Part shown: one piece after another, positions 22,601 through 35,294 of the stretch
Layout: each line of letters opens with the position of its first letter
Position numbering within the stretch: position 1 is the stretch's first letter
Origin: Norana najaformis
Taxonomy: Eukaryota > Annelida > Clitellata > Crassiclitellata > Hormogastridae
DNA length: 64,000 nt
NCBI GenBank assembly: GCA_964023275.1
Contig: OZ029915.1
Span: 21,666,775 to 21,730,774, forward strand
Direction: 5' to 3'
The notes under the pieces: model-generated
The model's input: only the letters and a program-made list of their open reading frames with translations
The model's database searches: none
Told to the model about the DNA's origin: nothing
Position numbers and translations under genes: made by a program

Positions 22601-24616
22601 ACCGAGACAGTAAACCACATGTACACAACATGACATTTGGTACCTTCGTCAGGTCACACGACGTTCTTCAGTTACTATTACACATTTCTAGTATCAAGTA
22701 CGTATTAGTACTACAGTTGTTAGTAGTTGTTCCCAGTTTTTAAACTGTTTACAGTTCTTTGTATTTTGTAATCTCTTGTAATGCAGTTTCTATTTTGTAG
22801 AATATTCACAGAGGGTAACCAGTGTGATGGTTGGTTCTTGCCAAATTGGGTACAATCATGCTTACATTAATAAATGAAAAAGCTAACCCATTGTGTGCAC
22901 ATGCCACCAAGCAACAAAACCATAAACTAATCAGAAGGCAATAAGAGACAGTAATTTACGTCTGCGCTTTCATCCCCCACACCGACACCGAGAGGGTGCA
23001 CCACATTTGTTTCTAACGGTAACTTGCAATTCTGATTGCCATGTAGTTCTAGCAAGTCGTATTGTCTTGACACGCAATCCCTGTTAGCCAATATTGGCAC
23101 TGATGCAATGGATATGACAAGCTTTCAAAATTCGATCTAGGTCTCATATAGTTATATTTCAGCTGGAGTACTAAAATTTAAAAAATAATTTTAATTAGTA
23201 AAATAAATTTTCACATTGATTTCATTTAGTTTTAACATCCAACTTTCCTGTATTATCATTACTCCAACATTTAATTTTAAACATCTAATTTGGTTACCAA
23301 AATACAAAATTATAAATCACTGTTTCAAATAAAACTGTAAAGCATGCTAAAGCAATGACTTTTGAGTCAACTTTTTACATTCTTTCTCAACTTGTCCACA
23401 CAAATATATTTAGATAGTCGTCCTGCATTGTTTGAACTTTCAAATATGCAAATTGGCAAAGCACAACCCAGTCAGCAGTTACTGAATAAACTATGAATTT
23501 CTTAAAACATTTGAATACAAACTACTTTCCCATAGAACTTGCATTACAATAGGGCTGTTCATACCAATATCAAAACACTCTGAAGTGAAATGGTACTTCA
23601 TTCCCTTTAACTGAAATGACTCGGACAGAACCCAACATCATTTTTTAATAGCTTCAAGAATGCTTATCTTCATCATCATCAGAACACCATTGTTTGATGG
23701 TAAAACCAAACGGCCCAAACATAACACGTCACCTGGCAACCATTCTTTTCACAAACAAAACTCAAAATCAACTGACTGTTGCAGTCTAACAAAACCCTTC
23801 CGGTTTTCCTTTTACAGTTAGCATTCACAAGTGGAGATCATTCAACAAGAATGCCAGCATAAATTCAAAAACCAGCTGGAACCTACCAGAGATCCTTCTG
23901 AACTAAGTTTCAAGCAACTTGACATGCTTTAGCATCTCTTCATCAATGCTACTTACTCTGAATAATGCTCTTTAGCAAGCAACAGTCAAGTATATATAAT
24001 TTGTGCCTGTCCGATTTGTGTACAACTTTATTCCCATCTTGCCAAACACCTTTAACAAAACCATTAGTAATTTTTATGGCGCTAACAAGTAGCCAGTAGA
24101 AATTGTGCTCTATCTATGATAGTTGAGGAAAGTCTTGTCAAGCACCACACTGTCCAGAAAAACAGCTTAGCAACATTAATTTTCTTGTATACACTCGCAA
24201 ATGATTGCACAAGCTTGAATAGGACTGTAACCCATTAAACTAACCTTTATGGTTAACCATAAGCAACTTGCATAACAATATCTTGCATATTTGTTAAAAC
24301 CCGATTTTTACAAAAATTCATAAGCAATTCGTAAAGTTCAAGATCTACCTCAAATAACCTCTGCTCATAATGTACACTGCTTTCATCATTTAAAGACATC
24401 ATTCCCTCACTAAACGTCACAGCAAATTTCAGACCAAAAACTTGCATGAGTACAGTCCCTCTGAACATCTAAAAACGACTGACTATCAAAACAAATAAAA
24501 CTTTTCAATCTTTTAATGAAAAAGAAAAGGCAAGGTAGGTGGGAGAAGTCCACCATTTAGGATACAAGGAATAATAAATCCAAGACTCCTTGCAAGACAA
24601 AACATATGTCCTCGCC
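22601..24616 (-). other. Probable 3' UTR and downstream flank of the SERBP1-like gene
   Basis: Low-GC, repeat-poor sequence directly downstream of the stop codon. Minus-strand poly(A)-signal matches include ATTAAA (about 24511-24516) and AATAAA (about 24027-24032), either of which could end the transcript. No other gene is visible. How far the UTR runs is unknown. Confidence 0.4.
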
Positions 24617-27600
24617 TTATTGAGCGACTGCCTTATCAAGGCTTGGAAAATCTAGTTCATCAGCCACATTTGGTGCCTTCTGTACGGGCTTACGACCGCC
24701 ACGAGGCGCACGTTCTCCAACTGGTGCAGCTCCTTTCACTTCTTCACGATCCCCAGCCGGGGCAGCACCCCCTCTTCCTCCACGACCACGACCTCGTCCA
24801 CCAAATCCACGCCTGGCTTCAGTGGCAAACTTGATTTCAATTGGCAGAGTCTTAGCATGTCTGCCATGATGAATTTCCTCTTCCTAAAAGCAACAACTTT
24901 AATTAAAAGATTAGCCTGATAAACAGTAGAAAACTCAACAGATCTTATCCCTTTTGCAATGGTGACTGATACACTAATCAACAAACATATTTCTAGAAAA
25001 TTCTCCCTTAGCATAACTATTAAGGGTTTGCATATTTGCTGCACTACTGCACTTACTACTACTGCAGAAAATAATTCATAAATGCTCATCTGGAAATACT
25101 TTAAAATTATTAACTTATTTGCCAATTTTTAAGAAAAAACTGATATAATAATCTACAAAAACTTTTCATCTGAAACTACCAGAAACGATTTGCATGTTAA
25201 CTGCATTTTTAATGAAAACTGATGTCCTAAGTGTTGTTGGGCAAACAGGATACAAATTTTCATTAATAACTTTATTCAGTGGAACTGGGTTGAATGTTTC
25301 GACTGCATATAGCAACACAGTCTCCAAGTGTTGGAAAGATGTAAAGCTTACATATTCCTCTTCCTCGTCCTCAACTTCCTCTTCTTTCTTCTTTAAGATG
25401 GTCATCTTTTTCCACTGAGGGTCAGCTGCACAGCCCTCTCCTGGTTTCCTGATATTAAATTCTGCTTTTAAACGAGAGGCTTCCTGCTGGGCTTTCCATT
25501 CATCTAGGGTCAGAACTTTTTCCTCCTCTTCAGCTGGTTCAGGAGCTGCATTCTCTGGCTGCTCTTCCACCTTAGTCCTTCAATATCCATCAAAGCAATA
25601 ACTCAAACACTTTATTGCAAGTCTAAATTTTATAATGTGCAAGTCAGTCAACCACAACATTACTTCAAAGCTCAAATATTTTACCTTAAAACACATGTGT
25701 TTAGATCAGTCAGACAGTTCTGTGTGCAGTGCTTTTGAGGGGTACCTGAAAGGCATTGTATTCCTTGCTTTGATACATACATACGTCTAACACTGCCAAT
25801 TAATTTAACCAGGGATTATGCATGTGGTTTGTGACCATTGTCCTCATTAACTTTCACTCAACTGCTATCTCTTGAAACACAGAACAAAGCACTCAAATTT
25901 TTATAAAACAATTAGATATTCAAATGCAGTGCCATTCTAGCATTCAACTTTGCACAGTATTTACATTTTCTCAAGATACACTCTTGTCCTTTATTAGCAG
26001 ATGTATTTTTCAACATCTTGCTAATGCTCAGGTTTAGTTCCTGTACTTCAACAATGCAACATGGAAGCTTTGCCGGGATCAGTCCCCATTCTGGAACAGG
26101 CTTCCATGCACGTGAGACATGCGCTTCTTCTTTCTATGCCTCTATTTTCAGTGTCTGAAGACCACTCCATTCGATCATAGTCTTGCACTGTCATGTTGGA
26201 AGCACCTCTAACGATGCATTTTTTATTGATGTATTGTGCCTCTTGAAGAGGCACAATACAACAATATTAAGGTGCGATTACAAATTTATAAACTTGCACA
26301 GAAAAGAATTATAGCTCCCAGCAAAAGAAATTGGCAGAAAATGTAAAATTATTGAAGATAGTAACATTAGAGCCGTCATCCTTTGGTAAAATGTGGCCCG
26401 AGTCCATTCTGAGCTGGAGCTCTACTAATTGGCACTCCATCATTGAACAAAACAATGGTCTGCATGTGATCCAATATATGCGTTTAGGCCCAATTCAAAG
26501 TTAGTTAAGCAGTCACACAAACCCATTATCTTTCAATCCATCAAAGCATGTGACAGCAAACAATTTCTATTGACTCGTAGAGAATAGATTTATTCTGTGT
26601 GCTTCAATGACTGGCAACTGTTGACTGCAACCTAATACCACCTACCACATGGGTCCACAGCAATCTGCTTAACATGATCACTACACTATTTAGCCCAGGT
26701 TTCCCTTCAGGTGGGTGCCCATGCCTTCGGGTGCCCACCGATAGGCCCGATAAACATACCCCTCAGCAGTTGGCTGTTGAGAGTCAGTTCCTTCAGGCTG
26801 TGGTTCATTTGTCAACGTCTCTCTAGAAACAAAAACATTCTGATTAAATTTTATGAATTCTTAAAATAAAAATATCAAGAGACTGACCATCTGACAAAGC
26901 TGGTCTCAAGCAAAGCCAAAGACTTAACTTTTTCCCTAAACTGTATGCATAGAAAGAGTACTGCTGACAAGTCATGCCAATCAAGTTGGGCAAATCAATA
27001 AAGTTTTACAAGAAAAAATCTCACACCAATCGTGAATTGCCTTTTTCAAATGTCAAACTGAAAATGAACATAACTCCTTTACAAAGAACACAACCAAACC
27101 CATAAAAGTGTTTTCCAATCTTTAGTTTACATGGCAGTTGAAAAATAACCATTGTTCCTTTCCTTTTAAAAACCACTCCAAAAACACCACTATCTCAAAC
27201 AACCAATTACATTACCATAACCCACCTAAGGCAAAAACTAATGACACTGACTTAATACAAAAGTCATTCAAGTTTAGGCAGTTTCTACAGAACAGCATAT
27301 AGTTAATTAACTATATCATCTTACATAACAAGTACAGTCATACATGTAGTCAAATGAAGCATATAAATATCTGGTACTTTAAACTGTCACATTTGAATTG
27401 CAGACAAATGATGTTTCCTCCTCAAAAGTATTTGGCTTCTACCTCCAAAAATATAAATTATTTAAAAATTTATAGAATGATTCAATAAGGAATTAATTTA
27501 GACCCCATAAATTAGAAAGTGAGCACAGATTTACCAAGCAAGTTGATTTTCAGGGTGTGTGTCACAAACTGAAGAAGTTTTTGGTTTTGAGAAATTTGTT

Positions 27601-30600
27601 ACTAGAAAAGTGCCAGCACAGCAGACCTTCATCTAGCCCACAGTAGACTTTTTTATTGATTATGCCAGCGTTGACTGCACCAAATGACATTCATATTCCA
27701 AAAACAACTGAAGACGAGTTAGTTTCACAACTTCATAATTCGCTTCTGTGTTGTATTAGATAAGACTGAATGCCTGGTTCATTTTCAAAAACTTAAAACT
27801 TAAATAAATGATCATAAACAGGATTTCTTATCTCTAGATGAAGGTAACTTATATATCAACAACCACAGTATGACAAAATAACATACTGGATATCATCGGA
27901 AATGGTGCCCCAGTTGTGTGCCCCTGCACCATCTCGTTTGTCCTGCGGTTTAACACCACTGCAAAACAATTGCCAGCAGAACTCAATTACACGAGTCACA
28001 TTCCAGCACAATTTTTCCAAAAAGAACCTTGCTTGATTAGCAAAAATTTCAGTGTGCACCGTGACTGAGCAACATTGCAAAAGTGATTTCTATTATTTTT
28101 CATTTTAATTGTTCCTGTCAACTTAAAAAGTCAATTTTTACAATTACTCAAGTGCACAAAAGTTATGAAGTAATCAACACTCTATATTGTTGAAGTCAGT
28201 TATTAAACTCGGTATTTTGAAAAGCCATCTTGGTTCACAACTGGCTTGCACAGCTTACCTTGTATGTTACATGTAAGCCCTTTTATTACATTTACAATTC
28301 AACTCCATTTAACTCCGCTGATTTTATATTGCATCACTTGATTATTCCTTAACGGAATAAAAGTGTTGTGCTTTCCTTTGGTACTGTTTTTGTATGCATG
28401 GTTGCTTGTAAACTGTGGTGTCTGTATACATTACCAAGTGTATGTTACCAGAAAATAGCAAAAAATACACCAAAGCAACCTGTTTATCTATGATAAATGT
28501 TTGTCTGCATGAATGTACGTATGTACGTGGAATGCAGAAATCAGTGACTTGTATTAGAACTTTACCTTCTGTCACTGCCACTGTGGCGATCAAATTCGCG
28601 TCTTCCTCCACGAAACATGGCACCTCTTCCACCACGGCCTCTTCCACCGCGGCCTCTTCCACCTGGAACAAACTCTCTGGAGCCTTCACCTTCTTCCAGT
28701 TTTTCTCCAGTTCCTTCAGGTCTTTCAAATCTCTGGGAGCGATATCCTCCCCGGCTTGGCCGCTCTGCATATGGCCGTCGTTCTCCCTGTTCACCTGTTC
28801 TTTCTGGTCGGTTTCCTCCTTCAACTGGGACGTCGCTAAAAATTAAGTCAAATTTTGGCAACTCATCAGATTCAAGACAACCTAATATGCTTAGCAAGAT
28901 TAGTTTGTGTATAAGCAGCAGGAAGGCAGATCTTAGCAAAAACGGTTAAACAGAAAACTAAAGTCAGAAATGTTAAAGCACAGAATTCATAATGCATTAG
29001 TTTGATACTGAACATATTTTTGTTCTTTCAGTGTACTCAAAAACTCAATGGATAAACATTGTAATGTAATGTGCAGTAACCATACCGATTAGCCCCTGAC
29101 TGAGGTCTTGGCCTGTTAGGCCCATCTTCCTTGCGTTCTCTTCTTGGAGCAGGATCATTCTCTTTGCCTTTTTCTTTTGTTAATTTAGGCTGTTTTTCTA
29201 CAGAACAAAACTTCCACAAATTCAGTTTATGCCACATATCTTAAATCAAAAATAAACTTGAAACTCTAATTATGTTCACATGTCTAGGAACTAGCCTGTG
29301 GAAGTACACAACTTCCATACTTTAGATTTGGATAATTTTTCTACATCATCCTGATGCATTCCAAAACAGATGCACAACAAAGAACACTATAATTCATGAC
29401 TTTCAAAATACCACCTGACTTGTGGGCATTTTCTAGCCATAGTTACTATGCTTAACCACAGTTATTTGACTATTATTATTTGACTACCGTTTGTGTAAAG
29501 CTAATTCTCAAGAATCGGCTGCTTGCGATCGCCCTACTTACAAACAATATGGCTACCCTAGGCTGAGAGATCAGAGGTCTGCAAGCTACTGGAAGGACTT
29601 ACACTAAATATGTGAGTAATCCATAAGTGGTTCTCACAACGACATGTGTAATGCTGTAAAAATTATTCATGTGTCAAATTATGCTAACCTGATTTCTTAA
29701 TTTATTGATACCAACATCAGTAGTTTGAAAAACTTTGTGTTACTCTACGATTTCTTCATTTATTGACACCAGTAAAAGTATTTTAAAAACCTTGTGTTAG
29801 TCTGTTACTCATTACTCCCTTATTTATTGGGGGTCCATCCAGAAGCCTGCAGCACCCTAATTCCTCTCACAAATCTGGGGTAGCCACATTGTTTATAAGC
29901 AAGGTGACTGCAAGCTGCCATTTCCCTTGGATTATCAATTTGCCATGTTGCAGTAAAAACATGGTATCTCACTGTCAGAAAGTGTATATATGAAATTTGC
30001 TTAATATTAAGTACATATGTTATTGGTTGATATATACACACAAAAGGTAATCCTTGTGATCGCCCTACTCAAAAACAATATGGCCGCCACAGACTGCAAG
30101 AGAAACTAGAGTGCTGCCACCTATCGGAAGCACTCCCAGTTAAGTCAGTATCCATTACACAACAGACTCAAAATGGCACGTGCAGCACTATAAAGTGTTG
30201 AATTATGTTGAAGAACACACACAAAACGTGCAGAACATTTTTATGCATGCCCAAAGCAAACTGCAAAGACAGTTCAGCATAAGGCATGATTTATTTCCAA
30301 CGTATCTGCAGGAGTTCGTCTGGCAAATTTTAAAAATATTTTGTAGTCTGTTACTTACACATGACTTGCTTACTTATTAAATGAGTGCTTCCGGTAGCTG
30401 GCAGCGCTCTAATTTCTCTCGCAGTCTGCAGCGGCCATATTGCTTTTTTAACTAGGGCGATAGAAAGCAGCCATTTCTCCAGGATTACCACACAAATATC
30501 CAAAATAATGTGGAAGGGGCCATAATAGCGCTCAAAGTGTTTGATGTTCAAAGGGTTGATGGCTTTAACATGGATTTTTTCAGCAGAACATTTATGCATG

Positions 30601-31248
30601 CTATGACAGCCAACATTCATTAAACTGAATTCTTGAAGTAAGAATAATGCTTACTCTGAGGGCATTGTAATTCATGGTTGAAACTCTAACAATTACTTTC
30701 TACTAGAATTTAAAACATGTGGGTCATCAAGCGATAACAATGGTTGTTAAAATAGATAATAGACCCTGGAGGTCGCTGAACTTGGCCTGCTCTGCCACAT
30801 GCTTTCTCACGTGGTCTAAAAAGTTCAATATTCTATATTATTCAGAAAATTCGATATTTGCTGTGTTCGTTTACAGCTGCACATAAATTTCTAATAAACA
30901 TTTTTAATTTCAGCGCACTGTATGAACGTTCAGAAGTGTTTGCCGTCAGCACGTGATGAGACAAGGGACATTAAAAAACCAAGTCGTCTTTTTAGCTGTT
31001 CCAAAATTCAGATACTTTTAGGAATAATACTTGCCATCTCTCTTCTGTCCGGCAGCATCAGTTTGTTTCTTGGCGTCATCGCCGGTTTTGCTTTTCGCTT
31101 TGTCGCTTGGAGAACTTTTCTTTTTCTCAGCCTTTTTCTTCACACTACTTTCTTCGATCCTCAGTATGTCAAGAGGATCTTCATCTTCGTTGAGAAAAAC
31201 AGAAAATTTATTTTCGACCGTAACTCCGTAATTCACTTCCATCGACAT
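24617..31248 (-). CDS. SERBP1/HABP4-family RNA- and ribosome-binding protein
   Basis: Seven minus-strand exons: 31035-31248, 29086-29197, 28566-28835, 27887-27958, 26760-26822, 25352-25577, 24617-24883. Phases agree throughout, giving 407 aa, close to vertebrate SERBP1 (about 408). Start: ATG 31248 with an upstream in-frame TAA. Landmarks: N-terminal '[17 protein letters not shown]', a Lys-rich region, an RGG box (about 167-187), the family motif [10 protein letters not shown] (190-199), AHNWGT (212-217), LTLDEWKAQ (about 266-274), FNIRKPGEG (about 284-292), a second RGG-rich stretch (about 344-358) and a short 'LDFPSL' motif near the C-terminus. The family (with yeast Stm1) binds mRNA and occupies the mRNA channel of idle 80S ribosomes. 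Intron 1 appears to use a GC donor; introns 2-6 are GT-AG. SERBP1 versus HABP4 paralogy is not resolved. Confidence 0.93.
26231..26259. repeat. 29-bp near-perfect palindrome in a SERBP1-like intron
   Basis: GTATTGTGCCTCTT, one G, then the exact reverse complement: a 14-bp stem with a one-base centre, in intron 5. It could extrude as a cruciform; the loop is too small for a pre-miRNA hairpin. Confidence 0.9.
29521..29915. mobile_element. MITE-like element A with long terminal inverted repeats
   Basis: Left arm about 29521-29600, right arm about 29829-29915. The arms are inverted copies sharing 'acaat-tggctaccc' and the 'gcttgc..tc.cc' outer end. The interior holds two tandem copies of a roughly 55-bp AT-rich unit (29697-29812) with 'tttattga.accagta'. 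No coding capacity. Lies in intron 1 of the SERBP1-like gene and is related to element B. Confidence 0.65.
30046..30489. mobile_element. MITE-like element B with long terminal inverted repeats
   Basis: Left arm 30046-30138 and right arm 30383-30489 are inverted copies, roughly 85 percent identical by eye, sharing 'aatatggccgc', 'agagaaa.tagag' and 'ggaagcact'. The left arm lacks a block of about 20 bp present in the right. Outer ends read 'ggtaatcc'. Non-autonomous; same family as element A. Confidence 0.7.
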
Positions 31249-32940
31249 TTCCAATATCAACTGGATGGCGATGGATTTAAATTAAACACCGCACAACAAT
31301 GCCAGTTCTTCGTTAAAATGGCGAACAGCCTCGACCAAAAGAACGAGCCAAAAGGAAAGACTAAACAACAAGTGCAAGTCAAAGACTTAGAGCAAGCTTG
31401 ATGTGATGATGAGTTCTCTCATCCCCGGGTGGATGTAAGCTTGATGTAAGTAAGAGAAAAATGTGTAAGAATAAGGGATAGGGTGCTGCAGCGGTCGTTT
31501 TATAGCGCCTTGTCACTATAGTGCCAGTTTAAAACGGTCGGTCAGTTGGACTGCTCATAAAAGTATTGAAAAAACAACGAAAAGAGATAGAAATGAATTT
31601 TGCAGTCGCCTACCATCCCTAGCTATGCAACTTTGTGCCCATAAGGCCTACTGAACAGCGATCTGTGTTGAAAGCAGTTGTATTAATTGCTATTATAGTC
31701 TCTATTTGCAATTCATATGCGAGGACAACTCTCAGCTGAATATGTTGATTACATTAAGCGTTATAAACACCGACGATCCTGTTCTGAGCTGAAAGCAGAA
31801 TCTGTGGGCTTCTCTTCGAAAATTTAATAGGCCTGTAATTGAAAAGCAAACTGCAAACGGAAGTATTCCATCGTCGCACACTGCTGAACACAGAGATCTG
31901 CAGGTTCTGCACGTTCTCACATCATCGTGTTTTCTCTCGTTTCCCACCATCCTTCTGAAACAGACTTCCCTTGCATATAGGCCATATATATCATGCATAT
32001 TAATATTATATTATATATAATATTATAATAATATTATAATAATATTATAATAATATAATATTATATTAATATTAATTAATATTAATATTCAAGATGTCTA
32101 TGATATAGCCACAAATTGCCACGCGCAAACATAAGAGCCCAGAGTTCTGTATGCTGTGTCAGTTCTTCGTTGTCAATCTGGTCTAACTTAATAAGATTAA
32201 CGATTTTCATTTGCTTATCCAATGTAGCTTGACTTCTGGTTTCCTGGCCTGTTTGATTTTGGTTTTATGACTTTTACTATGATTTCACTAGAACCGAACA
32301 TCGATTGATGTCTTGCGCATTATGAGAACGGCGCTATAGAAGTCAGATTAAATTAGATTAGATCAGGCCTATATTAGATTAGTCTATGGCATAAACTAAA
32401 ATTCTGTGTAAACGTTTTGATAACGTTGGGCAGAGTAGCTATCTATAGCCTATGCAAATAATATAATGTACTGCATTTGTATGCCCATAGGACATTATGC
32501 TCTCTTTAGGACTCATCATAGAAAATCTCCGCAGTAACTGCGAATTGCCTAGTTTTTTTTGTTAGACTCATATATTCTATTCGTGGATTCATCGGTGGAT
32601 TTAGAAGCTTGCAAAGGAGGGGCCAAGTAATCGAATCTGTACTTAACTTGGCAAAAAACTGTTTCGACCCTTTTTGTAATCATTATTGTCAAAATTTACG
32701 GTGGCCTACATTTAGTTATCGCAACTTTCTGACGTCCACTTTGTTTGCACTTGACCCCCCCCCCCCCATTATCAAATGGTTGATTGCCTCTGGGTCCGCT
32801 TTTGTCCACTAGCGTCCTCTAGTGAACCATGCGATAAAACTTCTTGCTTCTTTGAACATCGTTCGGGTTTGACCCTGTGACGACTATACTCCGAGTCGAT
32901 ACAGAGCAGTAAATAAAGTATCCCATATCCCACAAGTGAG
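31249..32940. other. Intergenic flank upstream of the SERBP1-like gene
   Basis: The first few hundred bases should hold its promoter, but I see no clear TATA box. A plus-strand 27-codon ORF (about 31318-31401) ends before any donor site. An (AAT/ATT)n self-complementary tract lies at 31989-32092 and a poly(C) run at about 32755-32767. Confidence 0.45.
31989..32092. repeat. AT/AAT low-complexity, self-complementary tract
   Basis: About 100 bp of only A and T in alternating AAT/ATT blocks that can fold back on themselves. Confidence 0.9.
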
Positions 32941-32944
32941 ACGT

Positions 32945-33140
32945 AGGAGAGTCGCTCATCTTTTCGTGGCCCTTGAGCCGGCAATGGACGAGTCCCAAGG
33001 TCCTGGAAACGAGGCCGGTGCATCGCAGGACTTGGCGTTTACTTCCCAGCTTACGCCGGTATCAAATGATACTGCTTGGTAATAGGAGCACACGTGCGCA
33101 AACAACTTGCCCAGGGTCGTTACACGATCATTGACCAAAA
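32945..33140 (-). mobile_element. SINE-like repeat, diverged
   Basis: The minus strand contains 'gaccctgggcaagttgtttgc', similar to the CCTTGGGCAAG core of animal SINEs, then 'gctgggaagtaaacg', a pattern common in dispersed animal repeats. No clear tRNA head or tail was found, so the family is unknown. Confidence 0.4.
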
Positions 33141-34458
33141 GGCGTTACCGACAGACCACCGGACCGCATGAAGTAGAACAGGAGGAAGCAAAACGAGCAA
33201 GCTGTGCGTGCTGTTTGTCCTGGGACAGCTCACCCCCGTAATATCCGCCGAAGAAGGTAAAATTAGGCCCAATTACCAATGTGAAATTGGGTATTATTGG
33301 CAAATGTGGTAGCCTATTTTTCTTTTCTTTTCTAGCCTCCGTTTTCTTCTAAATCGACATTATGGTCTGAATGGAATGCGATGTGCTTTTTCAAATAAAC
33401 TAATAGCTCTCGTTAAATCGAACAACTTCTATCCGTCATTGTTTATTCCTTAAACAAACTTTGTGGATTCCACGACTTTGCTGTGCTTAATCTGCTCGTT
33501 CTTGATCCACATCAACATGGAGTTTACACGGTATAGTATTCGAGTCATGTGCCAAACAACGGAGGAACACGCCTATAGAGGGAAATGCAATATCACAAGG
33601 CGTATGCTGAGCTTATCTCGAAGACGCCTCTAGAACACGCGGCCAAGATCCTTGCTATAGGCCTATAGGATGCTGACACCTATTAGGCGGCTTTTCCCGA
33701 AATTTTGCAATGAGCAGTTTCGTTACTGTCTTCATGTAGGCCTAGAGTCAAGGCGCCCCTGTGCGTGGGGTTGTCGGTTTGCATACCGATAGTGGCTTAT
33801 TGCAGAGTTTTAATCTTGGGCTAGCACGGGTTCGTGCACGGGAACAAGTTCGAGTCGTGTTCCGAGCAGGGCCTATCCGGAGGGGGCATCAGGATCATTT
33901 GGCATAGGCATCACGCAGAGAAGAGTTCTTAGATTTGGAAAACGTTTTTATGCAATAACTATTAATACTTAGTTCTCCTTTTCATATTATAATTCTCACG
34001 GTTTCAGGGCAAGTCTTAAGCAATTCTTAAGAGTGTTCAAGCAGAATAAGGCACCGATTTAATTTTAGAAGGCTAGCGAATTCTATGCCGCGATTTTTTT
34101 AAATTACCGAATGCTTTCTAGATTTCACACCTGCAAATGGATTAGATGCGCAGTCATAGTCGGCGCTGGTTATAGATACCTTGCAGTGATTTGGGTCAGA
34201 CAGAAGCTCATGTTCAGTAGATCAAGATTATAATGGTGCAAATGTAAGCTAATGGGTGGTGGTGTGAAGAAGGGTATCCTGCAGTTAGTAAGGCAGTCAG
34301 CTCCAGCTACGAAGCGCCATGTCTGGCATTCTTCTTTTAAGCAGCTTAGTAATGCTGTCAATCCAATTTGTTCGCGCAGAGTCGATTAAGATGTACACTT
34401 TTGTGGACAAGTTTGGCTCTAGGCATGACAATTGTAAATTGCACTGAATTATATGTAT
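33141..34458. other. Intergenic, nothing recognised
   Basis: No supported gene or repeat. Confidence 0.5.
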
Positions 34459-34931
34459 GAACGAAACTGTGATATGGCACTGCTTAGTCAGCAAGTTTCA
34501 AGCGAGCGTTTGTATAGAAAATTTCCGTAAGGCATTGGTTTTTGGTTTCTTTTTGCACGCGCGGATCAACTGCTGTCTGGCACACATCGAATATATGGTA
34601 GGGGGTAGTGTGATTGGCTGGCGGCGCCCTGCGTGCAGGCAGGCTAACATCAGCAGTAATTCTAGCCGACTCGTATTTATCACGTGAGAGCTCGCAGGAA
34701 ACGACGCTCATATGTTATGATGGAAAATTTCACGATTGCTCAATAGCTGGAGGCATGAGACACGTGTAGGCTTGTCTGCTGACTTGTGAAACAGCCTGTA
34801 GAAAGCGATTACGGGTGCATTGTTAGAAGAGAGCGCGAAAATTTGTAGCATTGGTCTGACGCTTGCTATGTTGAAAGCTTGATTTACAAATGTCGTTGAT
34901 AGATTCGTGCGTTTAGAAACTGTAACGATTC
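34459..34931 (-). repeat. About 470-bp dispersed repeat, copy 1
   Basis: The reverse complement aligns along its length with 43318-43785. Shared blocks include 'cagtttctaaac', 'tctatcaa.gacat', 'gataaatac', 'aattactgctgatgt' and 'acttgctgactaa'. Roughly 65-75 percent identity by eye. No ORF is shared between the copies. Confidence 0.75.
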
Positions 34932-35294
34932 AAGTTCAGTTATGATTGAACTGTTCGTTTAATTATAATTACGAAAATCAACATTTCCAACATTACATGT
35001 ACAGGCAACAACACATGAGAGCACATTTTTGAAAATAAATCCTAATTCTTTTAATATTCAAAATGAGATCTTAGTACTTATTTTTTACATTCTATAGTTC
35101 AATTGAATGATTTTATTCCATGTAAAAGCAGATAAAGGGCAAAACTCCGGAGGACATTTCCAGGCTGGAGTGACTGCACGACCATCTTATAAGAGACAAC
35201 ATTTAAAACAGCGAGTTAGTCTGTATTTTGGCAACTCAAATGAACTTGGCTCGATTCAATAGATGAATGAAATTTTCCGCCAAGAGTTAGAATC

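Noticed and set aside
26231..26259. microRNA precursor
   Set aside because: The loop is one base and the stem only 14 bp, too short for Drosha/Dicer processing.
28415..28949. Plus-strand ORFs rich in Ser/Pro
   Set aside because: Antisense of the RGG-encoding exon of the SERBP1-like gene.
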